A stretch of 16,612 nucleotides of DNA, from positions 1 through 16,612 of the forward strand of contig CAZTLP010000025.1 in the NCBI GenBank assembly GCA_964614345.1, in the 5' to 3' direction. The notes under the pieces were generated by a model, which searched no databases, was not told the origin of the DNA, and saw nothing but the letters and a program-made list of their open reading frames with translations. Origin of the DNA: AEGEAN-183 sp964614345. Its GTDB lineage: Bacteria > Pseudomonadota > Gammaproteobacteria > Magnimaribacterales > Magnimaribacteraceae. The translations under genes and the position numbers were made by a program. Shown one piece after another: positions 7,413 to 15,496 of this stretch (position 1 is the stretch's first letter; each line of letters starts with the position of its first letter).

Positions 7413-8680
7413 TAGTCCATATTATCAACAATTGCTTCTCCAAACTCAGAACATTTTACTAAGCTGGCTCCACTCATCAAACGTTCAAAGTCATAGGTTA
7501 CTGTTTTATTTCTGATAGTTTCTGATAATCCTTTAATTATTAGATCTGCGGCATCAACCCAACCCATATATCTAAGCATCATTTCAGCTGAGAGTATTAA
7601 AGATCCTGGGTTTACTTTGTCTAAGCCTGTATATTTTGGAGCTGTTCCATGGGTAGCTTCAAATAAAGCTACTTTATCTCCTAGGTTTGCACCAGGTGCT
7701 ATTCCTATACCGCCTACCTCAGCTGCTAAAGCATCTGATATGTAATCACCATTTAAATTTAAAGTGGCTATAACACTATATTCATCAGGACGTGTAAGAA
7801 TTTGTTGCAAGAAAGCATCAGCTATCACATCTTTGATTATGATGTCATTTCCTGTGAGAGGGTTTTTTAACTTATGCCATGGCCCACCATCTAGCTCTTC
7901 AGCTTTATATTTTTCTGCTGCTAATTGGTAACCCCAATCTTTGAATGATCCTTCAGTAAATTTCATAATGTTACCTTTATGAACCAAAGTAACAGAGCTT
8001 TTATCATTCGTGATTGCATATTGAATAGCCTTATCTACTAATCTCTGTGTTCCTTCTTTTGAAACGGGTTTTATTCCAATACCGCAGTTGTCAGGGAATC
8101 TAATCTTAGTAACTCCCATTTCATTGGTTAAAAAAGAAACTAGTTTTTTTGCTTCATCAGAATCTGCTTCCCACTCTATTCCAGCATATATATCTTCAGA
8201 ATTTTCTCTAAATATCACCATATCTGTTTTTTCAGGGCTAACTACTGGGCTTGGTACTCCTTCAAAATACCTAATAGGTCTTTGGCATACATATAAATCC
8301 AGTTCTTGTCTTAAAGAAACGTTTAATGACCTTATTCCTCCTCCTACAGGCGTGGTCAAGGGACCTTTTATACCAACTAAGTAGGTTTCTAAAGCCAATA
8401 AAGTCTCAGAGGGAAGCCAATTACCTTCACCATAAACATTTACTGACTTTTCTCCACAATATATTTCCATCCAAGCTATTTTCTTTTTACCATCATAAGC
8501 CTTTGAAACAGCGTTATTTACGACTTCGATCATAGCTGGAGTTATGTCAGATCCAATTCCATCGCCCTCTATAAAAGGAATAATAGGGTTATCTGGAATA
8601 ATTAAATTTCCAGAAGCATCAAAATGTATCTTTTTGCCTTCTTTAGGTATTTCTATGTGCTTAAATTCCATATTTAGCAT
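7412..8680 (-). CDS. icd: NADP-dependent isocitrate dehydrogenase
   Basis: 422 residues, close to the dimeric E. coli enzyme (416), which oxidatively decarboxylates isocitrate to 2-oxoglutarate in the TCA cycle. Visible motifs are IEGDGIG, the substrate loop GGGIRSLNVSLRQ (Ser118 equals E. coli Ser113, the AceK phosphorylation site), HKGNIMK with Lys235, and metal-binding NLNGDYISD (Asp312, Asp316). NADP specificity is indicated by Lys349-Tyr350 in HGTAPKY together with Tyr396 and Arg400 in YDFERL. An ATG three codons in (8671) is an equally plausible start. It is the first gene of an operon with clpS and clpA and is divergent from mnmA 68 bases away. No aceK kinase gene is in this window, so phospho-regulation cannot be judged here. 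Confidence 0.97.
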   Translation of the reverse strand: MLNMEFKHIEIPKEGKKIHFDASGNLIIPDNPIIPFIEGDGIGSDITPAMIEVVNNAVSKAYDGKKKIAWMEIYCGEKSVNVYGEGNWLPSETLLALETYLVGIKGPLTTPVGGGIRSLNVSLRQELDLYVCQRPIRYFEGVPSPVVSPEKTDMVIFRENSEDIYAGIEWEADSDEAKKLVSFLTNEMGVTKIRFPDNCGIGIKPVSKEGTQRLVDKAIQYAITNDKSSVTLVHKGNIMKFTEGSFKDWGYQLAAEKYKAEELDGGPWHKLKNPLTGNDIIIKDVIADAFLQQILTRPDEYSVIATLNLNGDYISDALAAEVGGIGIAPGANLGDKVALFEATHGTAPKYTGLDKVNPGSLILSAEMMLRYMGWVDAADLIIKGLSETIRNKTVTYDFERLMSGASLVKCSEFGEAIVDNMD

Positions 8681-8696
8681 TAAATTTTGTGAGCGG

Positions 8697-8709
8697 GCCC
8701 AGAATTATA
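8697..8709 (-). promoter_or_regulatory. Putative icd operon promoter (-10)
   Basis: Read on the minus strand, a perfect TATAAT (8704-8709) is followed by a G/C-rich segment that continues into GGGCCCGC (8693-8700), which stands out in this AT-rich spacer. Transcription would start roughly 15-20 bases before the icd ATG. I see no convincing -35. For the opposite direction, TTGTGA (8687-8692) and TAGCAT (8710-8715) with a 17-base gap is a weak candidate for the mnmA promoter. Confidence 0.45.
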
Positions 8710-8748
8710 TAGCATATACATCTTAAATCTAACTGAATCCATGGAAAA

Positions 8749-9828
8749 ATGAGCAAAGGTAAAGTTTTACTAGGACTGTCTGGCGGAGTAGATTCTTCTG
8801 TAGCCGGTTTAATTCTAAAAAGAAAGGGATATAAAGTAGATGCACTTTTTATGAGAAATTGGGAAGATGACGATGGCTCACCTTATTGTAGTATTAAAGA
8901 AGACTTTTTAGATGCTGTTTTTGTTGCAGAGCAACTAAAAGTAGAGTTGTTTGAAGAAAATTTTGCTAAAGAATACAGAGAGAAAGTGTTTTCTTATTTT
9001 TTAGAAGAATTAGAACTAGGAAGAACTCCCAATCCAGATATTTTATGTAATCGTGAAATTAAATTTAATAGTTTCTTTAATTTTGCTATGAATGCTGGCT
9101 ATGACTTTATTGCTACAGGACACTATGTACGAAGTAAAAAACATAAAGAGAGAACAACTCTCTTAAAAGGTAAAGATAAAGGAAAAGATCAAAGTTATTT
9201 CCTTCATTCTATTTCATCAGAAGCTTTAGCTAAGTCTATTTTTCCTTTAGGTAGTTTAAATAAATTAGAGGTGAGAAAAACAGCAAAGAAAGAAGGTCTA
9301 ATTACAAGTGAAAAAAAAGATAGCACAGGTATATGTTTTATTGGCGAAAGACCTTTCCCTGAATTTCTTAATAATTACATACCTCATAATCCAGGAAGCA
9401 TTGAAGATGAAAATGGTAATGAAATAGGAGAACATAAGGGTCTTGCCTTTTATACCATAGGACAAAGACAGGGTCTGGGTATAGGTGGTATAAAGCATTC
9501 AAAGAATGTTCCTTGGTATGTCGCGGAAAAGAACATTAAAAAAAATACCTTAGTAGCGGTTCAAGGAAATAACCACCCTCTTCTAATGTCTTCTAAGTTA
9601 GAGACTAAAAACTTAAAGTTAATTAATGAGATAGAAGAAAAAAGATTTAATGCAAAGGCTAAAGTTAGATACAGACAAGAAGATCAAGACTGCTTTATAG
9701 AAATTTTAGATGAAACTTTAAAAGTAAAGTTTACAGAAAAGCAAAGAGCTGTGACACCAGGTCAATCAGTAGTAATTTATAAAAATGATATTTGCCTTGG
9801 TGGAGGTGAGATAAATATCATTCATTAG
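8749..9828 (+). CDS. mnmA: tRNA-uridine 2-sulfurtransferase MnmA
   Basis: 359 residues (E. coli 368). It thiolates U34 at the wobble position of tRNA-Lys, -Glu and -Gln, using sulfur relayed by TusE or IscS. The PP-loop GLSGGVDSSV (9-18) binds ATP. The catalytic nucleophile Cys100 lies in NPDILCNREIKF, and the second cysteine, Cys196 in DSTGICFIGERPF, receives the persulfide. GQRQGLGIGG, NHPLLMS and the closing TPGQSVVIY..CLGGG match the C-terminal domains. An ATG eight bases upstream is out of frame and hits a stop after two codons. It is divergent from icd, and its stop overlaps that of the convergent amidohydrolase gene by four bases. In many gammaproteobacteria mnmA is followed by hflD and purB; here hflD is missing. 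Confidence 0.97.
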   Translation: MSKGKVLLGLSGGVDSSVAGLILKRKGYKVDALFMRNWEDDDGSPYCSIKEDFLDAVFVAEQLKVELFEENFAKEYREKVFSYFLEELELGRTPNPDILCNREIKFNSFFNFAMNAGYDFIATGHYVRSKKHKERTTLLKGKDKGKDQSYFLHSISSEALAKSIFPLGSLNKLEVRKTAKKEGLITSEKKDSTGICFIGERPFPEFLNNYIPHNPGSIEDENGNEIGEHKGLAFYTIGQRQGLGIGGIKHSKNVPWYVAEKNIKKNTLVAVQGNNHPLLMSSKLETKNLKLINEIEEKRFNAKAKVRYRQEDQDCFIEILDETLKVKFTEKQRAVTPGQSVVIYKNDICLGGGEINIIH

Positions 9829-11111
9829 GGTGATTTATAAACTCTTCCTGATTTCATTACAAAATCTACTTCTTCTAAGATAGTTATGTCCTCTACTGGA
9901 TTTCCATTCACTGCAATTATATCTGCAACCTTACCTTCTACTAGACTGCCTAACTGATCGTATTCTCCTAATAATTTTGCAGCTTCCACAGTTGCAGACT
10001 GTATAGCTTTCATAGGCGGCATTCCTGCTTCTACCATGTGTTTAAATTCTGTAGCATTATTTCCGTGAGCTGATACACCCGTGTCTGTGCCGTAGGCAAT
10101 TTTTACACCTGCCTGATAAGCCCTACCAAATGTACCCTTAATTAGAGGTCCTATTTCAGCTGCTTTAGGTCTTACTAATTCAGGAAAAAAATCAGGATCG
10201 CGTGCCTTTTCAGCTACCCATAATCCAGCGATAATTGTAGGCACATAATAAGTTCCCTTTTCTCGCATTAATCTCATTCCTTCATCATCCATTAAAGTGC
10301 CATGCTCTATGGAATGAACACCAGCCCGAACAGCTCTTTTTATACCTTCAGATCCGTGCGCATGTGCAGCTACTTTAAAACCATAGTCTTTTGCCATATT
10401 AACTATTTGAGAGATTTCCTCTTCAGTAAGCTGAGGGTTTTGGCTGTTTTTTGCATTACTTAAAACTCCCCCTGTTGCTGTTATTTTAATTAGGTCCGCT
10501 CCTTCCTTGTATCTAAACCTCACTGCTTTAGATGCATCGTTTACACTATTTACAATCCCTTCTGCAGGTCCGGGATCAGAAGTTAAAGACTGATTTAATG
10601 AATTAGTTGAATCTCCATGACCTCCTGATGAGGCTATGGTAGTGCCTGAAGAAAAAATTCTTGGTCCAACAACTATTCCTTTTTTAATTGCATTTCTAAG
10701 GCTGATTGAAACACCCCCTCTGTCACCTAAATTTCTAACACTAGTAAAACCTGCCATTAAAGTCTTTTCAGCATTTGATACTGCTCTTATTGCGTAATCC
10801 CCTGCGTTTAGACTTATTCTTTCTTGGTATGAATTTTTACTGTATTCAGAACTTAAGTGAACATGCATATCCATTAATCCTGGTAGTACTGTATAACCAC
10901 TAAGATCTATAAACTCATCTTCAGTATCAGGTGTAATATACCCTGTTTCTATTGATTGAATCTTAGAGCCTTCAATAACAATACTCATTTCCGGAGAAGG
11001 TACGGAACTTTCACCATTAATTAATAACCCTGCATGAATAACTGTGGCTGAAGATATAACTTGAAAGAAATTAAAAAATAAGAAAATCACTACTAATAAG
11101 AACTTTTTCAT
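9825..11111 (-). CDS. Secreted metal-dependent amidohydrolase (imidazolonepropionase/Xaa-Pro dipeptidase-like)
   Basis: I place the start at the ATG at 11111 (428 residues). From there the protein opens with a classic signal peptide, MKKFLLVVIFLFFNFFQVISSA; an upstream ATG at 11147 would put twelve extra basic residues before it. The mature part is an amidohydrolase-superfamily barrel with a binuclear metal site: HVH (83/85) in GLMDMHVHLS, Lys209 in LIKITATGG (expected to be carboxylated), His250/His252 in AAHAHG, His270 in SIEHGT and Asp343 in AYGTDTG. The nearest characterised groups, from memory, are bacterial prolidase-like and Arg/Lys carboxypeptidase-like enzymes, so peptide scavenging in the periplasm is plausible. 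The exact substrate is unknown. The gene lies on the opposite strand between mnmA and purB, where hflD sits in many relatives. Confidence 0.85.
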   Translation of the reverse strand: MKKFLLVVIFLFFNFFQVISSATVIHAGLLINGESSVPSPEMSIVIEGSKIQSIETGYITPDTEDEFIDLSGYTVLPGLMDMHVHLSSEYSKNSYQERISLNAGDYAIRAVSNAEKTLMAGFTSVRNLGDRGGVSISLRNAIKKGIVVGPRIFSSGTTIASSGGHGDSTNSLNQSLTSDPGPAEGIVNSVNDASKAVRFRYKEGADLIKITATGGVLSNAKNSQNPQLTEEEISQIVNMAKDYGFKVAAHAHGSEGIKRAVRAGVHSIEHGTLMDDEGMRLMREKGTYYVPTIIAGLWVAEKARDPDFFPELVRPKAAEIGPLIKGTFGRAYQAGVKIAYGTDTGVSAHGNNATEFKHMVEAGMPPMKAIQSATVEAAKLLGEYDQLGSLVEGKVADIIAVNGNPVEDITILEEVDFVMKSGRVYKSP

Positions 11112-11148
11112 AGATACCAGTTTGCTTCTTAGCTTTAGATAACGCAAG

Positions 11149-11171
11149 TATCATTAATGATAAGTTATAAT
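11149..11171 (+). promoter_or_regulatory. Putative purB promoter with 14-bp palindrome
   Basis: A perfect TATAAT (11166-11171) lies 20 bases before the purB ATG. Immediately upstream is a perfect 14-bp palindrome, TATCATTAATGATA (11149-11162), in the place expected for the spacer and -35 region. No recognisable -35 is present. The palindrome also sits directly before the amidohydrolase gene, so a bound regulator could control both divergent genes. It does not resemble the E. coli PurR operator (ACGCAAACGTTTGCGT type). Confidence 0.4.
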
Positions 11172-11191
11172 TCTTTCTTCACTATAAAATT

Positions 11192-12559
11192 ATGAAAATA
11201 ACGGAACTATCTGCGATATCTCCTATTGATGGTAGGTACTCTCATCTTGTTGAAAGTCTTCAAGATGTATTTAGTGAATATGCATTAATAAAATACAGGA
11301 TCTTTGTAGAGATTGAATGGTTTATTCACCTCTCCAAGCAACCAAATATTAAAGAACTTCCCCGACTAACCAAACAGTCAATAACCTTCCTTTCTAATAT
11401 AGAAAAAAACTTTAATCTTACTGAAGCTAGAAAAGTAAAAAATATAGAAAAAAGGACTAACCATGACGTTAAAGCTGTTGAGTATTACTTAAGAGATAAA
11501 TTCAAGACATCTAAGCAGCTAAAAGGATTAGCTGAGTTCATACACTTTGGGTGCACTTCAGAAGATATTAATAACATCAGTTACGCATTAATGGTTAAGG
11601 ACGCTTCTAAACTACTTATCTCTAACAGTATTAATAAATTTAATGACTTATTAAAGAAAAAAGCCCATCAATATGCTGAAATCCCTATGGTATCTAGAAC
11701 ACATGGTCAAGTGGCAACACCAACTACTGTAGGTAAGGAATTAGCTAATTTTTCTTCTCGAATAGATCGAATATTAATTGTAATAAGTGAAACAGGATTA
11801 AGAGGAAAAATGAATGGTGCAGTAGGAAATTACAATGCTCATTTAATAGCTTATCCCAAAGTTAATTGGGAAAGAGTTTCAAAAGCTTTTATTATACAAA
11901 TTGGTCTCCACTGGTCTCCTTATACTACGCAAGTAGAACCAAAAGATAGTATGGCTAAGTTATTTCATGGCCATGAACGTTTAAATAATGTCCTTCTAGA
12001 TTTCTGCCGTGATATGTGGGGCTATATATCACTAGATTATTTTTCACAAAAGATAGCCAAAGGTGAAGTTGGTTCTTCAACTATGCCACACAAGGTAAAC
12101 CCTATAGATTTTGAGAATGCTGAAGGTAATTTAGATTTAGCTAACTCAATCTTTCATTTTCTGTCGTCTAAAATTACTAAGTCTAGGTGGCAAAGAGATC
12201 TCTCTGATTCCACCTCTATGAGAAATATAGGAAGCTGTTTTGCATATACTTTAATAGCCCTTTCCTCTCTTATTAAGGGTATTAACAAACTTGAAGTTAA
12301 TAAGGAAGTTATCAATCAAGATTTAGAAAATGCTTGGGAAGTTCTTACAGAAGCTATTCAAACAGTAATGAGAAAATATCACATAAAAGATGGCTATGAA
12401 ATAATGAAAAAGATATCTAGGGGTAAAACTATTGAGAAAAAAGATTTACATGCCATCATTAATACCTTGGATATTCCTACAGCTGAAAAAAACAAATTAC
12501 TTAAACTAACTCCCTCTACTTATTTAGGTTTATCTAGCAAACTTGCAAAACAAATTTAG
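11192..12559 (+). CDS. purB: Adenylosuccinate lyase
   Basis: 455 residues (E. coli 456). It cleaves SAICAR to AICAR and adenylosuccinate to AMP, both with release of fumarate, in purine synthesis. It belongs to the fumarase/aspartase superfamily. The N-terminus has LSAISPIDGRY; the three conserved active-site regions follow as TSEDINN (122-128), SRTHGQVATPTTVGKE with general-acid His171, and the superfamily signature GSSTMPHKVNP (294-304), with catalytic Ser295 and the flexible loop. HDVKAVEYYL and DFCRDMWGYISLDYF are typical of the E. coli-type enzyme. It has its own promoter candidate, and aceA follows after 116 bases. No hflD precedes it. Confidence 0.97.
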   Translation: MKITELSAISPIDGRYSHLVESLQDVFSEYALIKYRIFVEIEWFIHLSKQPNIKELPRLTKQSITFLSNIEKNFNLTEARKVKNIEKRTNHDVKAVEYYLRDKFKTSKQLKGLAEFIHFGCTSEDINNISYALMVKDASKLLISNSINKFNDLLKKKAHQYAEIPMVSRTHGQVATPTTVGKELANFSSRIDRILIVISETGLRGKMNGAVGNYNAHLIAYPKVNWERVSKAFIIQIGLHWSPYTTQVEPKDSMAKLFHGHERLNNVLLDFCRDMWGYISLDYFSQKIAKGEVGSSTMPHKVNPIDFENAEGNLDLANSIFHFLSSKITKSRWQRDLSDSTSMRNIGSCFAYTLIALSSLIKGINKLEVNKEVINQDLENAWEVLTEAIQTVMRKYHIKDGYEIMKKISRGKTIEKKDLHAIINTLDIPTAEKNKLLKLTPSTYLGLSSKLAKQI

Positions 12560-12675
12560 CTAGGTATCTATCCTTTTATTGATTTATTTTTGGTCTTGTT
12601 TACAATCCTTTTCTTTCTAATAACGGGCAACTAATATCTTTCTAAAACTTAGTTTCATAATATTCAAGCTAACAC

Positions 12676-14280
12676 ATGATTAAATACAAAGATCTAGTAT
12701 CAGAATTCGAAAATTTAAAAAACTCTAAAGGAACACTTTTAGGAGGTATTGATCCTGAGCATGCAGCAAGGATGAAGTTGCAAAATAGGTTCTCAACCGG
12801 ACTGGATATTGCAAAATACACAGCTGAAATAATGCATCAAGATATGAAGGAGTATGACAAGGACCCTTCAAACTACACTCAATCTTTAGGTTGTTGGCAT
12901 GGATTTACCGCACAACAAATGGTTATGGCAGTAAAAAAATACCAGAAAACAACTTCCAAGAGCTACGTTTATCTTAGTGGATGGATGGTTGCTGGATTGA
13001 GATCAGAATTTGGCCCCCTTCCTGATCAAAGTATGCATGAAAAGACTTCGGTACCTTCCTTAATTAATGAAATCTATACTTTTTTAAAACAAGCAGATGC
13101 CCGAGAACTTCAACACTTATTCCTTGAACTAGATGAAGCTAGAGAAAAAGGCTCCAACGAAGACAACATAATTGAAAAAATAGATAACTTTGAAACTCAT
13201 GTTGTACCCATCATTGCTGATATTGATGCAGGATTTGGAAATGAAGAAGCAACCTATCTCCTAGCTAAGAAAATGATAGAAGCTGGCGCTTGTTGTATTC
13301 AAATAGAAAATCAAGTTTCAGATGCAAAACAATGCGGACACCAAGCTGGAAAAGTTACAGTACCTCATGAAGATTTCTTATCAAAGATTAATGCTATTAG
13401 ATATGCATACCTAGAACTAGGTATAGAAAATGGACTAATAGTAGCAAGAACTGATTCGTTAGGTGCTGGATTGACCCAGAAAGTTCCTGTTTCAAAAGAA
13501 CCTGGTGATATTGCTAGTAGATACAACGACTTTCTTGAGACAGAAGCAATTGAAGATATCAATGAACTTACGCAATACGACATAGCTATTCATCAAAATG
13601 GGAAGCTGGTTAAACCAGTAAGGCTTGAAAATGGCTTATATGCTTTTAGAGAAGGAACAGGAGTTGATAGAGTGATCCTAGATTGTATTACCAGTCTTGA
13701 ATCAGGTGCAGATTTATTATGGATTGAAACTGAAAGGCCTAATGTTAGACAAATTGCTGATATGGTAAAAGAGGTACGAAAAGTCCATCCTGAAGCTAAA
13801 TTGGTTTATAACAACTCTCCTTCCTTTAATTGGACATTAGCTTTTAGAGAACAGGTCTATAATGAATGGTCTAGTACAGGAAAAGATATATCTGAATATC
13901 CCGACCCTAAAACTGAACCAAAGGGTTTGATGGATAAAAAATTTGATGAATCAGAATTATCAAAAGAGGCTGATAAATTAATTCAAAGATTCCAGAAAGA
14001 TGCTGCTAATCAAGCTGGTATATTCCACCACTTGATCACCTTACCAACGTACCATGACACAGCCTTAAGTACACATATACTTGCTGAAGACTATTTTGGA
14101 GATAAAGGTATGTTAGCCTATGTTAAAAAGATTCAACGTGAGGAAATTAGACGAGATATTGCCTCAGTAAAGCATCAAGACTTAGCAGGATCTACAATTG
14201 GTGACGAGCATAAGGAATATTTCTCTGGTGATAATGCTTTGTTAGCTGGTGGTAAAGATAATACGATGAATCAATTCTAA
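12676..14280 (+). CDS. aceA: Isocitrate lyase (long form)
   Basis: 534 residues. It splits isocitrate into glyoxylate and succinate, the first step of the glyoxylate shunt. The length and motifs match the long Pseudomonas-type class (about 530 residues) rather than the E. coli enzyme (434). Visible: SGWMVAGLR near residue 101, the metal site ADIDAGFGNEE (181-191), the catalytic loop AKQCGHQAGKVTVPHEDF with Cys220, IVARTDSLGAG and the substrate-binding NNSPSFNW. The second residue of KQCGHQ differs from the textbook K-[KR]-C-G-H pattern; as I recall, the same Gln occurs in Pseudomonas AceA. No malate synthase gene is in the window. The 116-base spacer before it holds only weak promoter-like elements. 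It converges with nqrM, leaving 15 bases between stops. Confidence 0.97.
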   Translation: MIKYKDLVSEFENLKNSKGTLLGGIDPEHAARMKLQNRFSTGLDIAKYTAEIMHQDMKEYDKDPSNYTQSLGCWHGFTAQQMVMAVKKYQKTTSKSYVYLSGWMVAGLRSEFGPLPDQSMHEKTSVPSLINEIYTFLKQADARELQHLFLELDEAREKGSNEDNIIEKIDNFETHVVPIIADIDAGFGNEEATYLLAKKMIEAGACCIQIENQVSDAKQCGHQAGKVTVPHEDFLSKINAIRYAYLELGIENGLIVARTDSLGAGLTQKVPVSKEPGDIASRYNDFLETEAIEDINELTQYDIAIHQNGKLVKPVRLENGLYAFREGTGVDRVILDCITSLESGADLLWIETERPNVRQIADMVKEVRKVHPEAKLVYNNSPSFNWTLAFREQVYNEWSSTGKDISEYPDPKTEPKGLMDKKFDESELSKEADKLIQRFQKDAANQAGIFHHLITLPTYHDTALSTHILAEDYFGDKGMLAYVKKIQREEIRRDIASVKHQDLAGSTIGDEHKEYFSGDNALLAGGKDNTMNQF

Positions 14281-14295
14281 GTATAGATAATTTGT

Positions 14296-14466
14296 TTATT
14301 TACACTTAGCTGGATCACCTCCACAAATCTCACAGTCTCCCATTTCTCCCATAGTCTTAAGACCACCACAGGACCCTGCTATAGGTTTTCTTCCAAATAT
14401 GACACCAATAGACATGGCAAAAAATATTAATAAAAGAATAATAAAACTAATAAAAACAGTACTCAT
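14296..14466 (-). CDS. nqrM: Na+-NQR maturation protein NqrM
   Basis: A 56-residue protein, short enough to be missed by length cut-offs. It has one membrane helix (about 4-24), then IFGRKPIAGSCGG, MGDCEICGGDP and a C-terminal AKCK. Four cysteines are present (33, 45, 48, 55). This is the pattern of NqrM (formerly DUF539), which is needed to assemble an active sodium-pumping NADH:quinone reductase, probably by delivering iron for the Fe centre between NqrD and NqrE. Cys33 is the residue reported as critical in the Vibrio protein. It follows apbE by 19 bases in the order nqrF-apbE-nqrM. No Shine-Dalgarno is visible. The recognition is from motif and context together, and I am confident of it. 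Confidence 0.93.
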   Translation of the reverse strand: MSTVFISFIILLLIFFAMSIGVIFGRKPIAGSCGGLKTMGEMGDCEICGGDPAKCK

Positions 14467-14485
14467 TTTTTAATTTTAATACTGG

Positions 14486-15478
14486 TTAAAACCATTTTGA
14501 AGTTTTAAGAATAAATTTGTCATTTTCTTTAATAACATAACCAGCTTTAATTTTATTAGAATTAGAGAATTCTAAACCTTTTTCTAACCCCATTACATTT
14601 AGCGCTGTAGCAAGAGCATCTGCTTTCATGACATTCTCAGATATAACTGAAACTGAAATATGTTGTTTATTTATAGGCTTAAAGGTATGTGGATCAATTG
14701 TATGCGAATATGTTTCTCCATTTAGTACAATAAAGTTTCTATATTCGCCTGAAGTAGCTAAAGACAAGTTTTTATAATCTCTTGATGATAACGTCATTAT
14801 AGGCAAGTTGGTTTGTTCAGGGTTTTCAATTGCTACTAGCCAAGGAGTTTTCCTTTGTTTGTTCCCTTTATATTTAATTTCTCCTCCTAATTCTATGAAA
14901 TAAGAATTTATTGAAAGAGAGTCAAAAAAGGAAGACAAGTGGTCAATTGCAAATCCTTTTGCAACTGCAGACATATCTATGTAAACATTATATAAGCGTT
15001 TAATACGCCTTCTTTCTTCATCTACCTTATACGAATTACAGCTTACTTGATCTTTTAATTCTTCTAATTTTTCTCTTGTATGATTTTTTGTCTGATGTAC
15101 TGGGCCAAAGCCATAAAAATTTACAAAATGTCCAACACTTATATTAAAAGCTCCTTCAGTTTCTATGCATAGTTGTTGGGAATAAGTAGCTATCTTTATA
15201 AAATTTTCTGATACTTCAATCCATTCACCTATATTCGATTTATTTAATTTAGAAATAGATGACGAGTCAATGTAAGTTGACATCTCTTGATTTATTGAAT
15301 CTAAATTACGAAAAATACTCTTTTCAATCTTATCTTGATCATAATCTACAAGAATAACTTTATAAGTAGTTCCCATAACTTCTCCACTGTAAGTAGATGT
15401 ATGGTTTCTTTCCCAAGTAAAGAAAATAATTATTCCTAATGCGATTATTAGAAAGGAGGGTAAGATACTTCGTTTCAA
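14486..15478 (-). CDS. apbE: FAD:protein FMN transferase (flavin-trafficking protein)
   Basis: 330 residues. ApbE uses FAD and Mg2+ to attach FMN covalently to a threonine in target proteins; in this operon the targets are NqrB and NqrC. Motifs: GEVMGTTY (32-39), YIDMSAVAKGFAIDHL (166-181), ELGGEI, ATSGEYRNF (241-249), SHTIDPHT (258-265) and the metal-binding ADALATAL (Asp287, Thr291). The N-terminus KRSILPSFLIIALGIIIFF is a membrane or signal segment, but it has no lipobox cysteine, whereas many family members are lipoproteins. The start appears to be TTG at 15478: no in-frame ATG exists between the nqrF stop and the first catalytic motif. It begins 18 bases after nqrF. Confidence 0.93.
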   Translation of the reverse strand: MKRSILPSFLIIALGIIIFFTWERNHTSTYSGEVMGTTYKVILVDYDQDKIEKSIFRNLDSINQEMSTYIDSSSISKLNKSNIGEWIEVSENFIKIATYSQQLCIETEGAFNISVGHFVNFYGFGPVHQTKNHTREKLEELKDQVSCNSYKVDEERRRIKRLYNVYIDMSAVAKGFAIDHLSSFFDSLSINSYFIELGGEIKYKGNKQRKTPWLVAIENPEQTNLPIMTLSSRDYKNLSLATSGEYRNFIVLNGETYSHTIDPHTFKPINKQHISVSVISENVMKADALATALNVMGLEKGLEFSNSNKIKAGYVIKENDKFILKTSKWF

Positions 15479-15496
15479 GCTGGTAATGGCAATAAT

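Noticed and set aside
11112..11147. Upstream ATG at 11147 as the amidohydrolase start.
   Set aside because: It would add twelve basic residues before a textbook signal peptide that begins at the ATG at 11109-11111.
12560..12675. Possible promoter elements (TTGTTT with TAATAA, CATAAT) before aceA.
   Set aside because: Several weak alternatives exist and none has a good -35/-10 pair, so no single site can be supported.
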